A DNA stretch of 64,000 bases. It comes from Ulota crispa. Lineage: Eukaryota > Streptophyta > Bryopsida > Orthotrichales > Orthotrichaceae. Numbering within the stretch: the stretch's first letter is position 1; each line of letters begins with the position of its first letter. Where the stretch lies: contig OY987249.1 in the NCBI GenBank assembly GCA_963920765.1, positions 436,501-500,500 on the forward strand. Reading direction: 5' to 3'. Shown one piece after another: positions 10,514-21,328 of this stretch. The translations under genes were made by a program, and so were the position numbers. The notes below the pieces were generated by a model. The model had not been told where the DNA came from, did not search any database, and saw nothing but the letters and a program-made list of their open reading frames with translations.

Positions 10514-12112
10514 ATGGGTACGCGTGGCCCCCTCTCCCTCCTCCTCCTGAAGAGTTTGCTGCAACAGCCATCATCTTGGGGAATTGGGCGGAGAGTATTC
10601 GATTGCCTCTTGAGAAACGAGAAGTGCTTTTGGGTTTCCTTGATCGCAGGTACTTGCTTGTGCATCCCATTCTCGTTGCTGCTGAAGGATTTGAAAACTT
10701 GGAGAGCCTTTCTGGTGCTCAACTGCGCTACTTGTTTTATTGACAATCTGCAAAGCTTCTTGGATGGGGTCCCAAACGGAGGGAGGGAAGCGAAGGCGGG
10801 TTTCCAGGAGAATTGTACCTCCAGCTCCAAACGCTTGTCATTCCGTGATGTTGTGGCCAGATGGGGATTGGGATCTGACAGGGTTGCAAATATCCCGGAC
10901 GCAAGGATGCAAGAGTGGCCACCACTACAGCTCTCACACCCCCATGTGGCTGTAGTTCCTACCTGCTCAAGCATGGACATACCCATGAGTAATGCGTGTC
11001 CCAGTACAATTCAAGGCAAAGATAATGTACAAGTAGGCCCCCACTTGAGCGTCTTACCACCGAAGCCAAAGCGCAAGTATGTTCATAAGAAAAAGGTTGG
11101 CGAGGGCGTCGACGGGGTAACGGATGTGGAACAGGCTGTCTCCAGCAGTTTGAGGTGCGCGGAGGTACAGGAGGCCATACCGGTGTCGATTTTGCCGAAG
11201 CAATCCGAAAAAGCTAAGCGGGTTTGCAGAGATGGGGTGAACAAAGCTGCGATTGTTCCAGGTGCGATGGAAATTTCCCTCGAGCATTTCGAAGATTTGG
11301 GTAGTGCTCGTGGCAGGGGCCGTGGCCATGGCCGTGGTCAAGGCAAGGGCCGTGGTGCAAGCCGGGGTAGGGGTCAAGGATGGACAGTTGATGGAGACCA
11401 CGTTTCAAGCGATGATGAGACGCTGCTTGCAATCCCCCCTAATTCTAGGGGGTTCTCACCTCCGAATCTTAGACATGGTTCAAATTCCAGAGGTCTAGTT
11501 CAAGTCTTGCTTTGCGACCTTGTTTGGGGGGGGGGGGGGGGGGGGGATTTCCTCGATGTCCCTTGTCCAACAGCTATAGGCACAATACTTGACGGGGATG
11601 ACAGTGCTCTCAGAGACGATTGCATGCTGGTGGACTTTGGATCGGATTTGGAAGTCCAAGTGGTGTCGAGCGCTGTAGTAAAGCCGATTCATCCGCCTGT
11701 ACCAACCACAAAGGACTGGGTGTCGTGCTCAGAGAACAATAGTTCACCGATGTTAGGACTGGAGATTGTTGACAGCCGTCCATCTCACACAAGTGGCCTT
11801 CCCAGTTGGGAGCTCCAAGACAATGACTCATTGCACGACTGGGACCCAGCATTGTCTGACGTCGGGAGTGACCTCCTCAACGGCTTCTCCGAAGTTGGGA
11901 GCTATGCTGACGAAGGCGACGACAATCCATTGGCGTTATTGGGGGATCTCGGGGTTTACGCAGCAGGACCAGATGAAGAGCAGCCTGACTTAGAGGCAAA
12001 GTATGCTGAAGCTAATTGGCACGCGCAAACATGGTTATTATTACCGCGACACCCGTTTAGTGAAAATATGCCTGGACCTACTCACAATTTGTCTCGGTCC
12101 GCCTTGCTCTAG
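10514..12112 (+). CDS. N-terminal part of piggyBac-like transposase (532-codon open frame)
   Basis: This frame runs into the transposase catalytic region in the same reading frame, separated only by a TAG. I therefore take it as the N-terminal portion of the transposase rather than a separate gene. Visible features are a basic patch near residue 175 (KPKRKYVHKKK, a possible nuclear localisation or AT-hook-like segment), an Arg-Gly-rich tract at about 263-290, a Gly run at about 338-344 coded by 22 consecutive G, and a long acidic region at about 430-505. The end (MPGPTHNL) aligns with the start of the piggyBac domain, where such proteins carry a similar 'PG-x-x-x-x-L' motif. The first 100 residues look hydrophobic and uncharacteristic, so the true start may lie downstream, for example at the Met near 10970. 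Confidence 0.5.
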   Translation: MGTRGPLSLLLLKSLLQQPSSWGIGRRVFDCLLRNEKCFWVSLIAGTCLCIPFSLLLKDLKTWRAFLVLNCATCFIDNLQSFLDGVPNGGREAKAGFQENCTSSSKRLSFRDVVARWGLGSDRVANIPDARMQEWPPLQLSHPHVAVVPTCSSMDIPMSNACPSTIQGKDNVQVGPHLSVLPPKPKRKYVHKKKVGEGVDGVTDVEQAVSSSLRCAEVQEAIPVSILPKQSEKAKRVCRDGVNKAAIVPGAMEISLEHFEDLGSARGRGRGHGRGQGKGRGASRGRGQGWTVDGDHVSSDDETLLAIPPNSRGFSPPNLRHGSNSRGLVQVLLCDLVWGGGGGGDFLDVPCPTAIGTILDGDDSALRDDCMLVDFGSDLEVQVVSSAVVKPIHPPVPTTKDWVSCSENNSSPMLGLEIVDSRPSHTSGLPSWELQDNDSLHDWDPALSDVGSDLLNGFSEVGSYADEGDDNPLALLGDLGVYAAGPDEEQPDLEAKYAEANWHAQTWLLLPRHPFSENMPGPTHNLSRSALL

Positions 12113-13557
12113 CCTATCGAGTACTTCCACCTTTTTTGGGACGAGGTGCTCTAACAAAATATTGTGGTTGAGAGTAATGAGTACGCAGACTACATCGACT
12201 CTGCTACAGGGAAGCGGAAGGGAGGCGATGAAGCAACAAACCCAATTACGCTAGGAGAGTTCCGCCAATTCACAGGGACATGTTACCTGATGGGGGTTCG
12301 CAACCAGCCATGCATTCGAGATTACTGGAGTTGAGGTAACAGCGCGCTGTATTGTAAGGATGTGGCTTCCACAATGTCGCGATGGCATTTTGAATACATA
12401 CTCAGGTGCTTGCATATGACATCTAGGTATAGCTACATCACTGATAAACAGAGTCCTGCGTATGACCCAATTGGGAAGTGTCGATGGGTTCTTGAGCATG
12501 TTGAATCTCGTTTTCAGCAATTCTGAAATCCATCACCATATTTGACTGTTGACAAGTGCATGGTGGCCTATAATGGGAGGTTTTGTGCTTTCAAACAATA
12601 CCTTCCAGTCAAGCCAATCACTCATGGGATCAAGCTTTGGGTGATGGCTTGTTCGATTACTAGCTACGTTTATAGATTGGAGATTTATGTGGGGAAGGAC
12701 AACACATTACCTGATCCCAGAGCGACTAGTACCCAAATAGGCATGGCGGGTCAAGTGGTGAGGCGATTGACAAGGGGGTTGGAGGGTAAGTGGTATACAG
12801 TCACTTGTGACAACTACTTTACCTCTCCTTACGTGTTTGATGATTTATTGACGCGTGGATTCAATGCGGTTGGGATGGCACGGAAGCAGCGAAAAGGCTT
12901 CCCTAGCAGCTTAGGTATCTCCCATGACCAACCACGAGGAACTCTTCACATTCAAGTGCACGAGGATCAGAGAATGGCGGCAATCCATTGGCAGGACACG
13001 AAGGGGGTTTGCTTCCTAGCCACAATGGCAGATCTGATGGTGCGTGGCAAAACAGTGACCAACCGTGTCTCTAGGCGACGGGTGGTGGAAGTGCCAACAT
13101 CTCCAATATAGATGTTGTATTCTCAAAGGATGGGTGGAGTCGATGTTGCTGACCAGAATCGCTCATACTATACCACTCAGATTGCCACCAAAAAATGGTG
13201 GCATCGAGTGTTTTTCTTTTGCCTAGACTCAAGTGTGGCAAATGCATTCACTATACACAAGGAGGTCTCAAAGATTGTGGGTGAGAGAGCGGTGAATCAC
13301 AAGGATTTTCAACTTTAGACTGCCTTCTTGTTGATGGGACGGCAGTACAAGGCCAAAAAAGTAACAAAATTCCCTCGTCAAGTTCTGGAGCGTTGCACCT
13401 CTATGGGAGAGAGTCAGTTCCACGGAAAACAACCCTCCGCAGGGTGTGCCGTGTATGCAAGCGGCGTACCCAACACATTTGCCCGCAGTGTGAGGGGATC
13501 CGTCTTTGCACAACCGGCTGCATTGAGTTCTTTCACTTTGGAGGGAAGTCGGTGTGA
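12050..13557 (+). pseudogene. piggyBac transposase catalytic and C-terminal region, broken by stops and a frameshift
   Basis: In the frame continuing from 10514, the translation shows the piggyBac landmarks in order. These are an N-terminal helix region (PIEYFHLFWDE), the first catalytic Asp in LTVDKC (codon 12551), the second in TCDNYF (codon 12809), and the paired Asp in GGVDVADQ (codons 13142 and 13151). All catalytic Asp positions of the family are therefore kept. The Glu that usually follows the first Asp is Lys here. The frame is interrupted by TAG at 12110, TAA at 12152, TGA at 12332 and 12524, and TAG at 13109 and 13316. The C-terminal zinc-binding domain (CRVC, CPQC and further Cys, 13420-13557) is in a different frame, so a frameshift lies between. 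As drawn, no intact enzyme can be made; unseen introns could remove only some of the stops. Confidence 0.8.
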
Positions 13558-13737
13558 TCTCAAAAACGACAGTGGTGCACAGGTACGTGGCTTTTCAATG
13601 ACCTCTGATTTTTTGTTCTTTTATGTGTTCTGAATGTGGCCCTCATGCTATCAAGTTCAATGCATCATGTAACTAGGCTTGCTAACTTGTACTAGAATCG
13701 GGTGTGCAGGCTAGGTTTTATAGCTTTGGGCTAGCCG

Positions 13738-14025
13738 GTGCTAAATCTTGCGGTGGCCAACTCACCAGGTATTGGCTTCAACGGGTTTTTTTTTTTGGCT
13801 CAGACTGCGAACCAAGGAGTCTATGCGATGGTAGTGAAGGCAAATGAGGTGGTATTGGCGCTTGCTGATGAGAAAGGTGCGTCTGTCGATTCTGTGTTGG
13901 TCTCCTTGGTTCAGTGCTTTGCGTGGCAGAACGATGTGCAAACTGTTTTCAAGCGTGTAATGTTTTGTAGGGGGGCCATCGAGGGATTGCACCACATTAT
14001 GAAATGTGATGTGGTTGTGCAGTGA
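13738..14025 (+). CDS. Unrecognised 95-codon open frame inside the piggyBac-like element
   Basis: This frame lies downstream of the transposase, within the element. I do not recognise the product. It has a moderately hydrophobic start containing an FFF run coded by a T tract, and no recognisable motif. It could be a second element protein, a captured host exon or a chance frame. Classical piggyBac elements carry one gene, so an extra one would be unusual. Confidence 0.2.
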   Translation: MLNLAVANSPGIGFNGFFFLAQTANQGVYAMVVKANEVVLALADEKGASVDSVLVSLVQCFAWQNDVQTVFKRVMFCRGAIEGLHHIMKCDVVVQ

Positions 14026-15450
14026 GCCCTTTATAGCTTGGTGGGTGAGTTAGTCCATGCTGTTGGGAACGATTAGGTAGAAAAAGGGTTTCAGTCGAGG
14101 GTTGAGCACGAGTCACCAGTGCTTGCTTGATGTTGATACGTTTCTGAATACGAGCCACTTCGTTCACCACAAACCGCCGAAGTCAATTCTAAAGGGGGAT
14201 ACGTGGGTGCCTTGTTTGGTCGAGGCAGAGTGGAGTCTAGTAAAGGGTTTGCATGCACTTGGTACAAGCTAATCAGAATAACAGAAGTCATGCCATCTTC
14301 ATGTTCCAATGCTCTTGTATAGTTTATGATTTTCATTGGTGATTATGCGTTTGATTTCAGGTTTTGACTGTTGCTGTGCATGAACGGTGAAAACAATGGC
14401 GGAGAGTCAGCTATACCTCTAGGTTCATATTTTGTTCAATAGTTTGTGGCCGTAGCTTGCCAATTTTGCAAATATGTCCCCGTGTCTCATGCGGTTCATT
14501 GTGGGCCACGTTGTGTCGTCGACCCGTTGATGAGGATGCGGTGTTTGATTCTATCACCATGAATAGGGGTCTGAATTTGCAATAGTTCATTGTAAACCAT
14601 GCGCATGTGGGCTCTGCGAATGGCTTCACACAACAACACTAAACCAAATCTCTTATTTTTGTGCTCTGCTGCGGTGCCCATATGGCAGACATGCACGTTT
14701 GAAGAGATGCATGTTGGTGAGTTCGACTTTGTTTTTTGTTTTCCATCGCCGACTGTAGTTGCAGTAAAACTAGATTCCGTCGGATGGTGTTGTCATGGCC
14801 TTCCCTTTATCATTCATTGCTGAGTTCTCTTCATGTGTTGAATTGTGTCTGGTGCTTCCCTACAAGCACGCAAGCATCTGGTCAAGCTGGGAGCAAAGCT
14901 TGCTGCCGCATGACCGACTCGCTTCAGCTGAAGGTGTACAGGTTGCAGATGGTGCCAGACGCTCCAACCTGGCGTGAGTTGGGAACACCAGCGTGGCGTT
15001 CCCTTGAGGAAATTGTACGCTTGTTTACCATGGTGATAGTGAAAGAAACGGCACGTGCCACTCCCACAAAGAATACAATGTCAATGTAAGGGAATACGCT
15101 TGAAAGATGTAATGGACATGTAGGAACTACGGAATAAACCATATGCCCCCCTAGATGCATCATAAAACCGCAGATGCAGCCCCATCTCACTCCCAAATAA
15201 ACGAAAATGAAGGTAATCTGAAGTGGCAATCCCATCCATACGGTTAGATTTGATAAACAAAGTCCCCACTTTGAGTTAAATCCATGTATCATTTGCAAAG
15301 TATATAAGCCCTACCCGCCCCCTAGAATGACCATGGTCATTAAAGGGTTAAATGCAGAGCTTTGAAAATCTTCTTGCAATATTTGCAAACGCAACTATGG
15401 AGCTAAATCCTAAAAGACATGGATTTTGTTAAGATAAGTATTATACTAAT

Positions 15451-15662
15451 ACTAGTATACTACCCGTCGTATTGACCAGATTATGCCTCCCACCCTTATC
15501 CTCATGCCCTCCAAATTTTACTTTATTCCATTTATAACCTTAGTTAAACTTGAACTTTGTTCTATTTTAAAGTGGAACTAAAGATGGACTTTGTGGAATT
15601 GTCCTCACGTACAGACTTGTTGAGTTTGACCACTGTTGCACAATATTCTATTATTATATAGA
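15451..15662 (-). mobile_element. Possible mini-Helitron
   Basis: Read on the minus strand, the segment starts TCTATATAATAATAGAA just after an A and ends GTAGTATACTAGT. Plant Helitrons typically begin with TC plus an AT-rich string and end CTAGT (CTRRT) without inverted repeats. The base after the end is A rather than the expected T, and I see no strong hairpin near the end. The call is therefore tentative. Confidence 0.3.
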
Positions 15663-15920
15663 TACACTCTCCAGAACTATAGTTCATTAGAATTCACTGG
15701 TTTACTTTAGTAAGGGAACCCCATGGACCAATAGTAGAGGACTTTTACTTTATATCCTCTCTCCTTGTATATAGTTTGAAACCTACTGTACACTTGGGAG
15801 TAAATTACTTTGTTCTTGTGGTATACATTGGTTATATATCTCTTTGTATCTTTGTTGTGTTTTCTATTCCTAACAAATTTTGAAGGTAGAGAAGTGATAA
15901 TACGGGGAAACTAAACTTAC

Positions 15921-16281
15921 ATGTAGTACCAAAGTGCGAAGCAGCTCAATCCATGCAAGACGATGGGTGAGTCTTTTGCAAAGTTCTTGTGCTGCCGTGC
16001 TATTGTCATCAATGTCATGTTCCTCCCCTCCGAGTGGAATGCTTCCAATTCTTGGACCCCCTTGCGATAAGGTAGATGTCTCCAATCCTGACTTGTCCCC
16101 AACGTCAACCATTAATGTACTCAATCTGTATATATCAAGTTTGAAATGTATCCACTAGGAACAGATGGTTGTAATTGGGGACGGGCTGCTAAACAATTGG
16201 GAATGGGCATAGTTACCTTATGGTGGTGAGACGGAGAGGGTTTGAGAACACATTGTAAACCACTCCTAGAATTTTTGCCAT
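15921..16281 (-). CDS. Unrecognised two-exon coding fragment (hypothetical, partial)
   Basis: Two pieces join in frame on the minus strand. The first exon runs from an ATG at 16281 (MAKILGVVYNVFSNPLRL) to about 16216, followed by a GTAACT donor. The second exon runs 16125-15921, preceded by a pyrimidine-poor ATACAG acceptor and followed by a consensus GTAAGT donor. It encodes LSTLMVDVGDKSG through LCKRLTHRLAWIELLRTLVLH. The good splice sites and amphipathic protein-like sequence suggest a real gene, but I do not recognise it. No further exon is evident before the piggyBac-like element begins at 15347, so the gene may have been cut by that insertion or may simply have distant exons. It is divergent to the YJU2-like gene, with about 700 bases between starts. 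Confidence 0.35.
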
Positions 16282-16974
16282 TCGTTTGCAGGGTGGGTTC
16301 CGCAATGTAATGCCCAATTTCAAGGGTTATCATGCATAATCGAGCATTACGGTTTTCTCATCCGGTTTCAACTCTCATCCTTGATTTATCCTCCTTTCTG
16401 CTTGTGATTTACTTTGGACAATGCCTTAGTCCTCGAAGATTGTGAGAAAAAAAACGCCTCCTCGTTGGGCTCCGCCCACCTTGTCAGCACTTTTTTTTAT
16501 CGCAATCCCCTCCTCCTCGGACATTGCCCTATACGTACACCATCGGGAACCTGTTTGTTACGGCGATGGTGTGGAGGCTCTTTTTTTAAATTATCAGTTC
16601 GTTGTGTTTGGAAAAGAGAGAGAGAGAATCTGTGGAGTTCGGAAAGAGTGAAGTGCTTGTGACCATCGGCCAAGTACGTTGTAAGAAAACAGGTTTTTAG
16701 GGTTTAGGTCGAGTGTAGGTTTGGCGCGTTGCTGATACGTGTTGGTATTGAGGCCTTGATTGTGCTTTTTTGGTGGCTTTCTTAGTGGTGAGAAGACGCA
16801 GGTACGCTCCGAGAGAGAAGCTCGGTTTTTGTCCTCCGGGCTTTTTCGCTACGAGAGGCTCTGTTCCTGGAGCGGCTCGCCTCTCCAGCGAGGTATCTGA
16901 ATCTCCCCTGCGGTCCAGAGCCAATCCTTTTCTTTTGATTACAGTTGGATTGAGGGAGAGTGGAGGAGGGCAAG

Positions 16975-17439
16975 ATGGGAGAACAGAAGGTTTTGAACAA
17001 CTCCCTCCACCCAGCCGTTGATCCAGATGACTTTGATCTAGAAGACTCTGATCCGGCGAAGCAGCCCAAGAATTTGCAGAGGTGGCATATGATGCTTCCT
17101 ATAAGCATCCGGTGCAACACATGCGGGAATTATAACTTTAGGGGGATCTCGATCTATGCCCACGTGGAGGACGTCGAAGGGGAGGCAATCTTTCGGTACT
17201 ACTTCAGATGCAGCAAGTGTTCAGCTGAATTGACTATGAAGTGCGACCCGCAAAAGAATGACTACACTATGGAAGCTGGGGCGTCTCGTACTGATTTTGG
17301 GCTGCCACAGATGAGGTTTGTTCTTGAGGGTTCTAGCATCTCTGTGTTTCACTGCCAATATGGGAACGTTTCACTGCAGTTTGCAGCATCAAGGTTGTGT
17401 TCTTTGCAATCAGCATCTATGCATGGGGTGTCGTGTTGA
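16975..17439 (+). CDS. YJU2/CCDC94-like splicing factor, divergent and apparently truncated
   Basis: YJU2 proteins (CWC16 family) join the spliceosome at the branching step. The start MGEQKVLN matches the family start, which typically begins MGERKVLNKYYPPDFDP; an upstream in-frame ATG at 16960 is less likely. MMLPISIRCNTCGNY carries the first zinc CXXC pair (C47, C50), and FRCSKCSAELTMK carries the second (C79, C82). The usual TYLG-I-Q spacer before the second pair is missing, and the region after the start is an acidic Asp-rich replacement of the normal Lys/Arg-rich linker. Family similarity ends near residue 113. A donor-like AG/GTTTGT follows at 17315, and the remaining codons look intronic. 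The long coiled-coil C-terminal half expected in YJU2 was not found. A segment at about 17468-17580 (DEAVKKRALEF) could be a later exon but does not join cleanly. It is either a diverged paralogue or a decaying duplicate. Confidence 0.6.
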   Translation: MGEQKVLNNSLHPAVDPDDFDLEDSDPAKQPKNLQRWHMMLPISIRCNTCGNYNFRGISIYAHVEDVEGEAIFRYYFRCSKCSAELTMKCDPQKNDYTMEAGASRTDFGLPQMRFVLEGSSISVFHCQYGNVSLQFAASRLCSLQSASMHGVSC

Positions 17440-17649
17440 TCTTTAGTATATCTTGTGGTTGGTCAGGCGACAGATGAGGCAGTGAAGAAAAGAGCCCTTG
17501 AATTCTCTGGTCGCGTTTGTTCGCTGTTGCAGAAATGTGGTAGAGACGCCCTAAAAACCGGCTTGTTGTTTCAACAGGAAAAACTCTTCATAGTATATTA
17601 CGTTGTAAATATAGTACACATATATGAAATAGCTGGTGCATGTCTATGA

Positions 17650-19350
17650 AAAATTGGGTGATAGTGGGAAATATTGAATATTAGCTAGTTGAAATTTGGG
17701 AAAATTTCATGGATACCGCTAAAGTTTGCAAAGTTTGTACAGATACCCCTCGTTTTTCAAAAATTGCACAAATACTCTTGGACCATAGTTTTTAGGCATT
17801 TGTTCTAGTATTGTGCACACCACTTTCTTCTCCCTTTGTATGCATGTTGCTTCCTTTTTGTTATGTTGCACTCCTTGTCTCAAAATTGGTCACAAAGGAA
17901 GTAGCATGCTTGCACTTGTTACAACTACGTAGTACAATTGGAGATCATTTAGTGAGGGTTGGGTGCAATGGTCAAGAAGAAATTTCAAGGGAAAGTTTTA
18001 TGGATACCCTTGAAGTTTGTCATATTTGTATAGATATCCTTGATTTTCTAGAAATTGCACATATACCCTTGGATCATGATTTTTGGGTGTTTATTTTGCT
18101 GTGTACTACTAGCAAAACAAGTTCACAATGATTGTGAACTTTATCCATAATGATTGTAAATGAGTCATTGTGAACAATTTATAATCATCAAGAATATGTT
18201 TTTTCTACTTGTGAATTTAAGGCAATTTAAAGATTAATAATATCTGTGATATTTCTTTTGCTAAATGCTTGGGAAGAATGCACTCATAGAGAGCTACTAC
18301 AAATATATTATGGGACTTTATAAGGTCTTTTATGATTCCAAAAGTGTTTAGTTTATTATTCCATATTTTTCTCCATCTTTCATATGATTTGTAACACGCA
18401 ATCCATTTGGGATACCACTGTGTCCACTTACAAATAATTTCACAATACATGTTCTAGTTTCTTTTTTCAATTACGATGATGCACTATAGAAATGTATACA
18501 ACCAGAAAATTTGGAAAAAGGACTTAGGAATTTCATAGAGTTTAGATTATCTACTTTCAACTAGAACAACTACTGTTACAAGTTTCTCAACAAATCATCC
18601 TATTTTCTGCAGATTTATTTTTCCTAGCCTGAAACGAGTCAAAAGCGTTATCCAGTTTCAATTGCAAAATCAAGAATTGCAAAAACATGTTTGCTGCACT
18701 TTGTTTTTTAATGTTCGATAATACTATACTCTACATGCTATTTAAATAAGACTTGTGCTGTTTTTCAGTTTTGTAACAATGATTAGTTTAAATTCATGAT
18801 CACATTTTACAATTGTTGGAAAATTTAGCAGCACAACGTTTGTTTTAATTATTTTTGGCTTCCTAAAATTGAAAGAAACCAAACCATAGTAATAAAAGGA
18901 AATCAAATGATAGTTATCAAACAAAGCAAAAATCTCAAAATCAATCAAATGGAAATATAGTTGGCAATAATTGATGTTACCAGTTTTGTGATAATTTGCA
19001 TGTAAATAATATAAAAGCCATGATTTTTTTTTTGGTCTCAACCAAAGTTTTTAGTATAAATTATTTCAAATATTGTGCCATGCACTAATGATGCATTTAC
19101 ATTAACTCAAGGAAAAAACAAATTTGCAAAGAACATTAACAAGGCTCGCAACAATTTAGATGAATTGAATGGTAATTTGGACTTCATTATTTGAATTCCA
19201 TATTTCAATTCTTGTGGTTTAAATGACCATATTTCTTAAGAATTTATGTGAGCATGCACTTCAATTAGAGTGTAGAATGCAAGAAAGATGCCTTACAAAA
19301 AGTTGCATGTATAGAAGGAATTTTGAAATCTTTTGAAGAATTTTGCTTGA
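17650..19350. other. Intergenic DNA with a direct repeat and a decayed MITE
   Basis: Positions 17703-17800 and 17995-18095 are direct repeats of about 100 bases, sharing ATGGATAC(C)...AAGTTTG and AAATTGCACA(A/T)ATAC. Positions 18104-18214 are a weak inverted repeat (CTACTAGCAAAAC against GTTTTTTCTACTTG) resembling a degenerate CACTA-type MITE. A similar interior recurs near 42000-42110. No gene is recognised. Confidence 0.4.
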
Positions 19351-19357
19351 AGGAAAG

Positions 19358-19602
19358 CATTACAAAAGATTTGGGCCCAAGAAATGGCCCCTTCTTCAAA
19401 ACCATGGGAACTTTGGGCCCATTCCCCAAAAACATGGGAACACTTCCACATGGGCAGGCCAGCATGGTCAAAGTCCGATCATGTTAAATTATATGTTTTT
19501 TTTTTTTTTTTTAGCATATATGACGACCAGCAGGAGCTGGTTCCCAACATTGGGAACAACCAATACTCACAACCTTTTGGAGGGCTCATTTTCTTTGTAA
19601 TG
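19358..19602. mobile_element. MITE with CATTACAAAA-GATTTGGGCCC ends
   Basis: The ends CATTACAAAAGATTTGGGCC and, reversed, CATTACAAAGAAAATGAGCC are imperfect inverted repeats. The interior shares ACGACCAGCAG..GCTGGTTCCCA and repeated ATGGGAAC motifs with a second copy at 29316-29608. Superfamily unknown. Confidence 0.5.
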
Positions 19603-20926
19603 ATGTGTGTATGGCCTTTTCCTACATACCTCTGCAATCCAATCTCAAAAAATCATCACCAATCTTCTTTAATCATTTATCACATAAAACCATGAATCTT
19701 ATGTAAAATAATTCACCAAAAATAGAGTTTTGGTTTTTTGGAACTCAAAATCTAGTATGCTTGATTTGGGATTGTATAAGAATCAAAGATCAATGATACA
19801 AAATGTAAAAGTTTCAAATGTGTTCTATAAAACGCTAAGTTTTCTAAGTGGCAAAAAAGGTTGGGTGTAAAGATTTGCAAGGGTACTGTACACTATCATA
19901 CTTGCAATTGATTAGAGATTGATATAAAATTTTTGGTGATGATCAAGATTTTTCACAATGGCACAAATGCTCCAATACTATACGGGACTCAAATTTTGGC
20001 ACTCAAGGGACAAAATGAGACAACAGTACCAATTGTAAACTCTTTGAAGCTTACTAATCTAAGAATAACACATCTAATGGATTATTCATTTGATTTCTAA
20101 AACCTTGGTACAGAGTTGTTTCAGTTACCGCTTCCCACACTATTAGTAACTCTAATATGTTCAAATTCAAAAAATAAGTGAATTTGTGAGGTAAAATAAT
20201 AAATTAGTTCATAATAATTTAGGTTAGTTTAATATACAAAAGGTTAAGACACTTAAATATTATCTCATATACAAAGTGTCAAGTGACCTAAATCTTAAAG
20301 ATAATTTGTAAGCATGTCCTTCAACAAGAGAATGCATGAAGGATGTTGTATTACATAGCCTCCAAATTGCTCTCTAAAGGGTGGCCCAAGGTTGTGCCAA
20401 AAACTCCTACCACAAAAATAAGGGCTCAAAGCACTTTGCCCCTTCACGCTAAGTAGGACATTTTTTTTTCATTTGCCAAATTCCTATTGTCAATTGTTCA
20501 TTGGAGAAGAAATGGAGGGAATAATCCATACTAATCCAAATCTGTCAAATTTTTGCCAATCTGGCGACATATTGCTATAAAAAAATGCTCTAATGCTAGG
20601 TAGATAAAAAAACCTAAATTGATGTAAAGGAATCTAGCACTATTCCAACTCTTGCACTAATTGAAATACCTTGTGTACTTTCATATATTTATCTACAATT
20701 AAACTAACAACACATTTAGAAACTCTTATCTTTGTTTTTATTTTGGACTAACTTCAACTCCAACACTTGGAGTTCAGAATTTGAAATTTCAAGCCTATGC
20801 AAGTGTGCATAGCCATCATATTATTAAAGTGTTACTTTTTGATAATTTTATCAAAGTTTTTCCTCTTAGGTTTTTTTGGAAATGACATTAATTAAAAGGT
20901 TTTCCAACAAATAAAGAAAGGAAATG
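19603..20926. other. AT-rich intergenic DNA, nothing recognised
   Basis: No long reading frame, splice-flanked exon or clear inverted repeat was seen in this stretch. Confidence 0.4.
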
Positions 20927-21328
20927 GATATGTGTACCACACACTTTGAACTATTGTACCACACCCTAGGATAAATTTTAGATTTCTACCATCAAAAAGC
21001 TGAATTTGAGAATTTGGAATTCATATTTGGACTTAGAGACCATGATTTAGTATAGAACCATAAAAAAAAGTTGCAATTCAACAACACCCGATGAAAAAAG
21101 TTTAGCTAGGGAGAAAAGTGTTACTTTTACTTTTGTTTGTAAAAAAAAGATAAGCTATTTCATTGGGTGTTGTTGAATTGCAACTTTTTTTTATGGTTCT
21201 AGACTAAACCATGATCTCTAAGTCCAAATCTGAATTCAAAATTCTCAAATTCAGATTTTTGATGGTAGAAATCAAAAATTTACCCCGGGGGTGTGGTACA
21301 ATAGTTCAAAGGGTGTGTTACACATATC
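20927..21328. mobile_element. Hairpin MITE, about 400 bases
   Basis: The left end GATATGTGTACCACACACTT and the right end complement it (GGGTGTGTTACACATATC). Long inner arms also pair, for example AAAAAAAGTTGCAATTCAAC with GTTGAATTGCAACTTTTTTT. The loop is only about 70 bases around 21120. No other copy is seen in the window and the superfamily is unknown. Confidence 0.65.

Larger units (their letters stand above)
9770..15347 (+). mobile_element. piggyBac-like DNA transposon, near full-length but degenerate
   Basis: The element is bounded by TTAA on both sides (9766-9769 and 15348-15351), the diagnostic target duplication of piggyBac elements. The left end begins CCCTTTAGGGACC, and the right end read backwards begins CCCTTTAATGACC. 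Inside, on the plus strand, lie a long N-terminal open frame, a piggyBac transposase catalytic region (DDE_Tnp_1_7 type), and a C-terminal Cys-rich domain in another frame. Base composition is GC-richer than the flanking DNA. The terminal motif is close to that of at least a dozen short TTAA-flanked elements in this window, so it is a plausible relative of the element that moved them. About 1.8 kb downstream of the transposase remains unexplained. Confidence 0.8.

Noticed and set aside
10167-10986. Minus-strand open frames of 160-170 codons near the start of the piggyBac-like element
   Set aside because: They are low-complexity, Ser/Pro/Arg-rich and overlap the plus-strand transposase frame. 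No family resemblance was seen.
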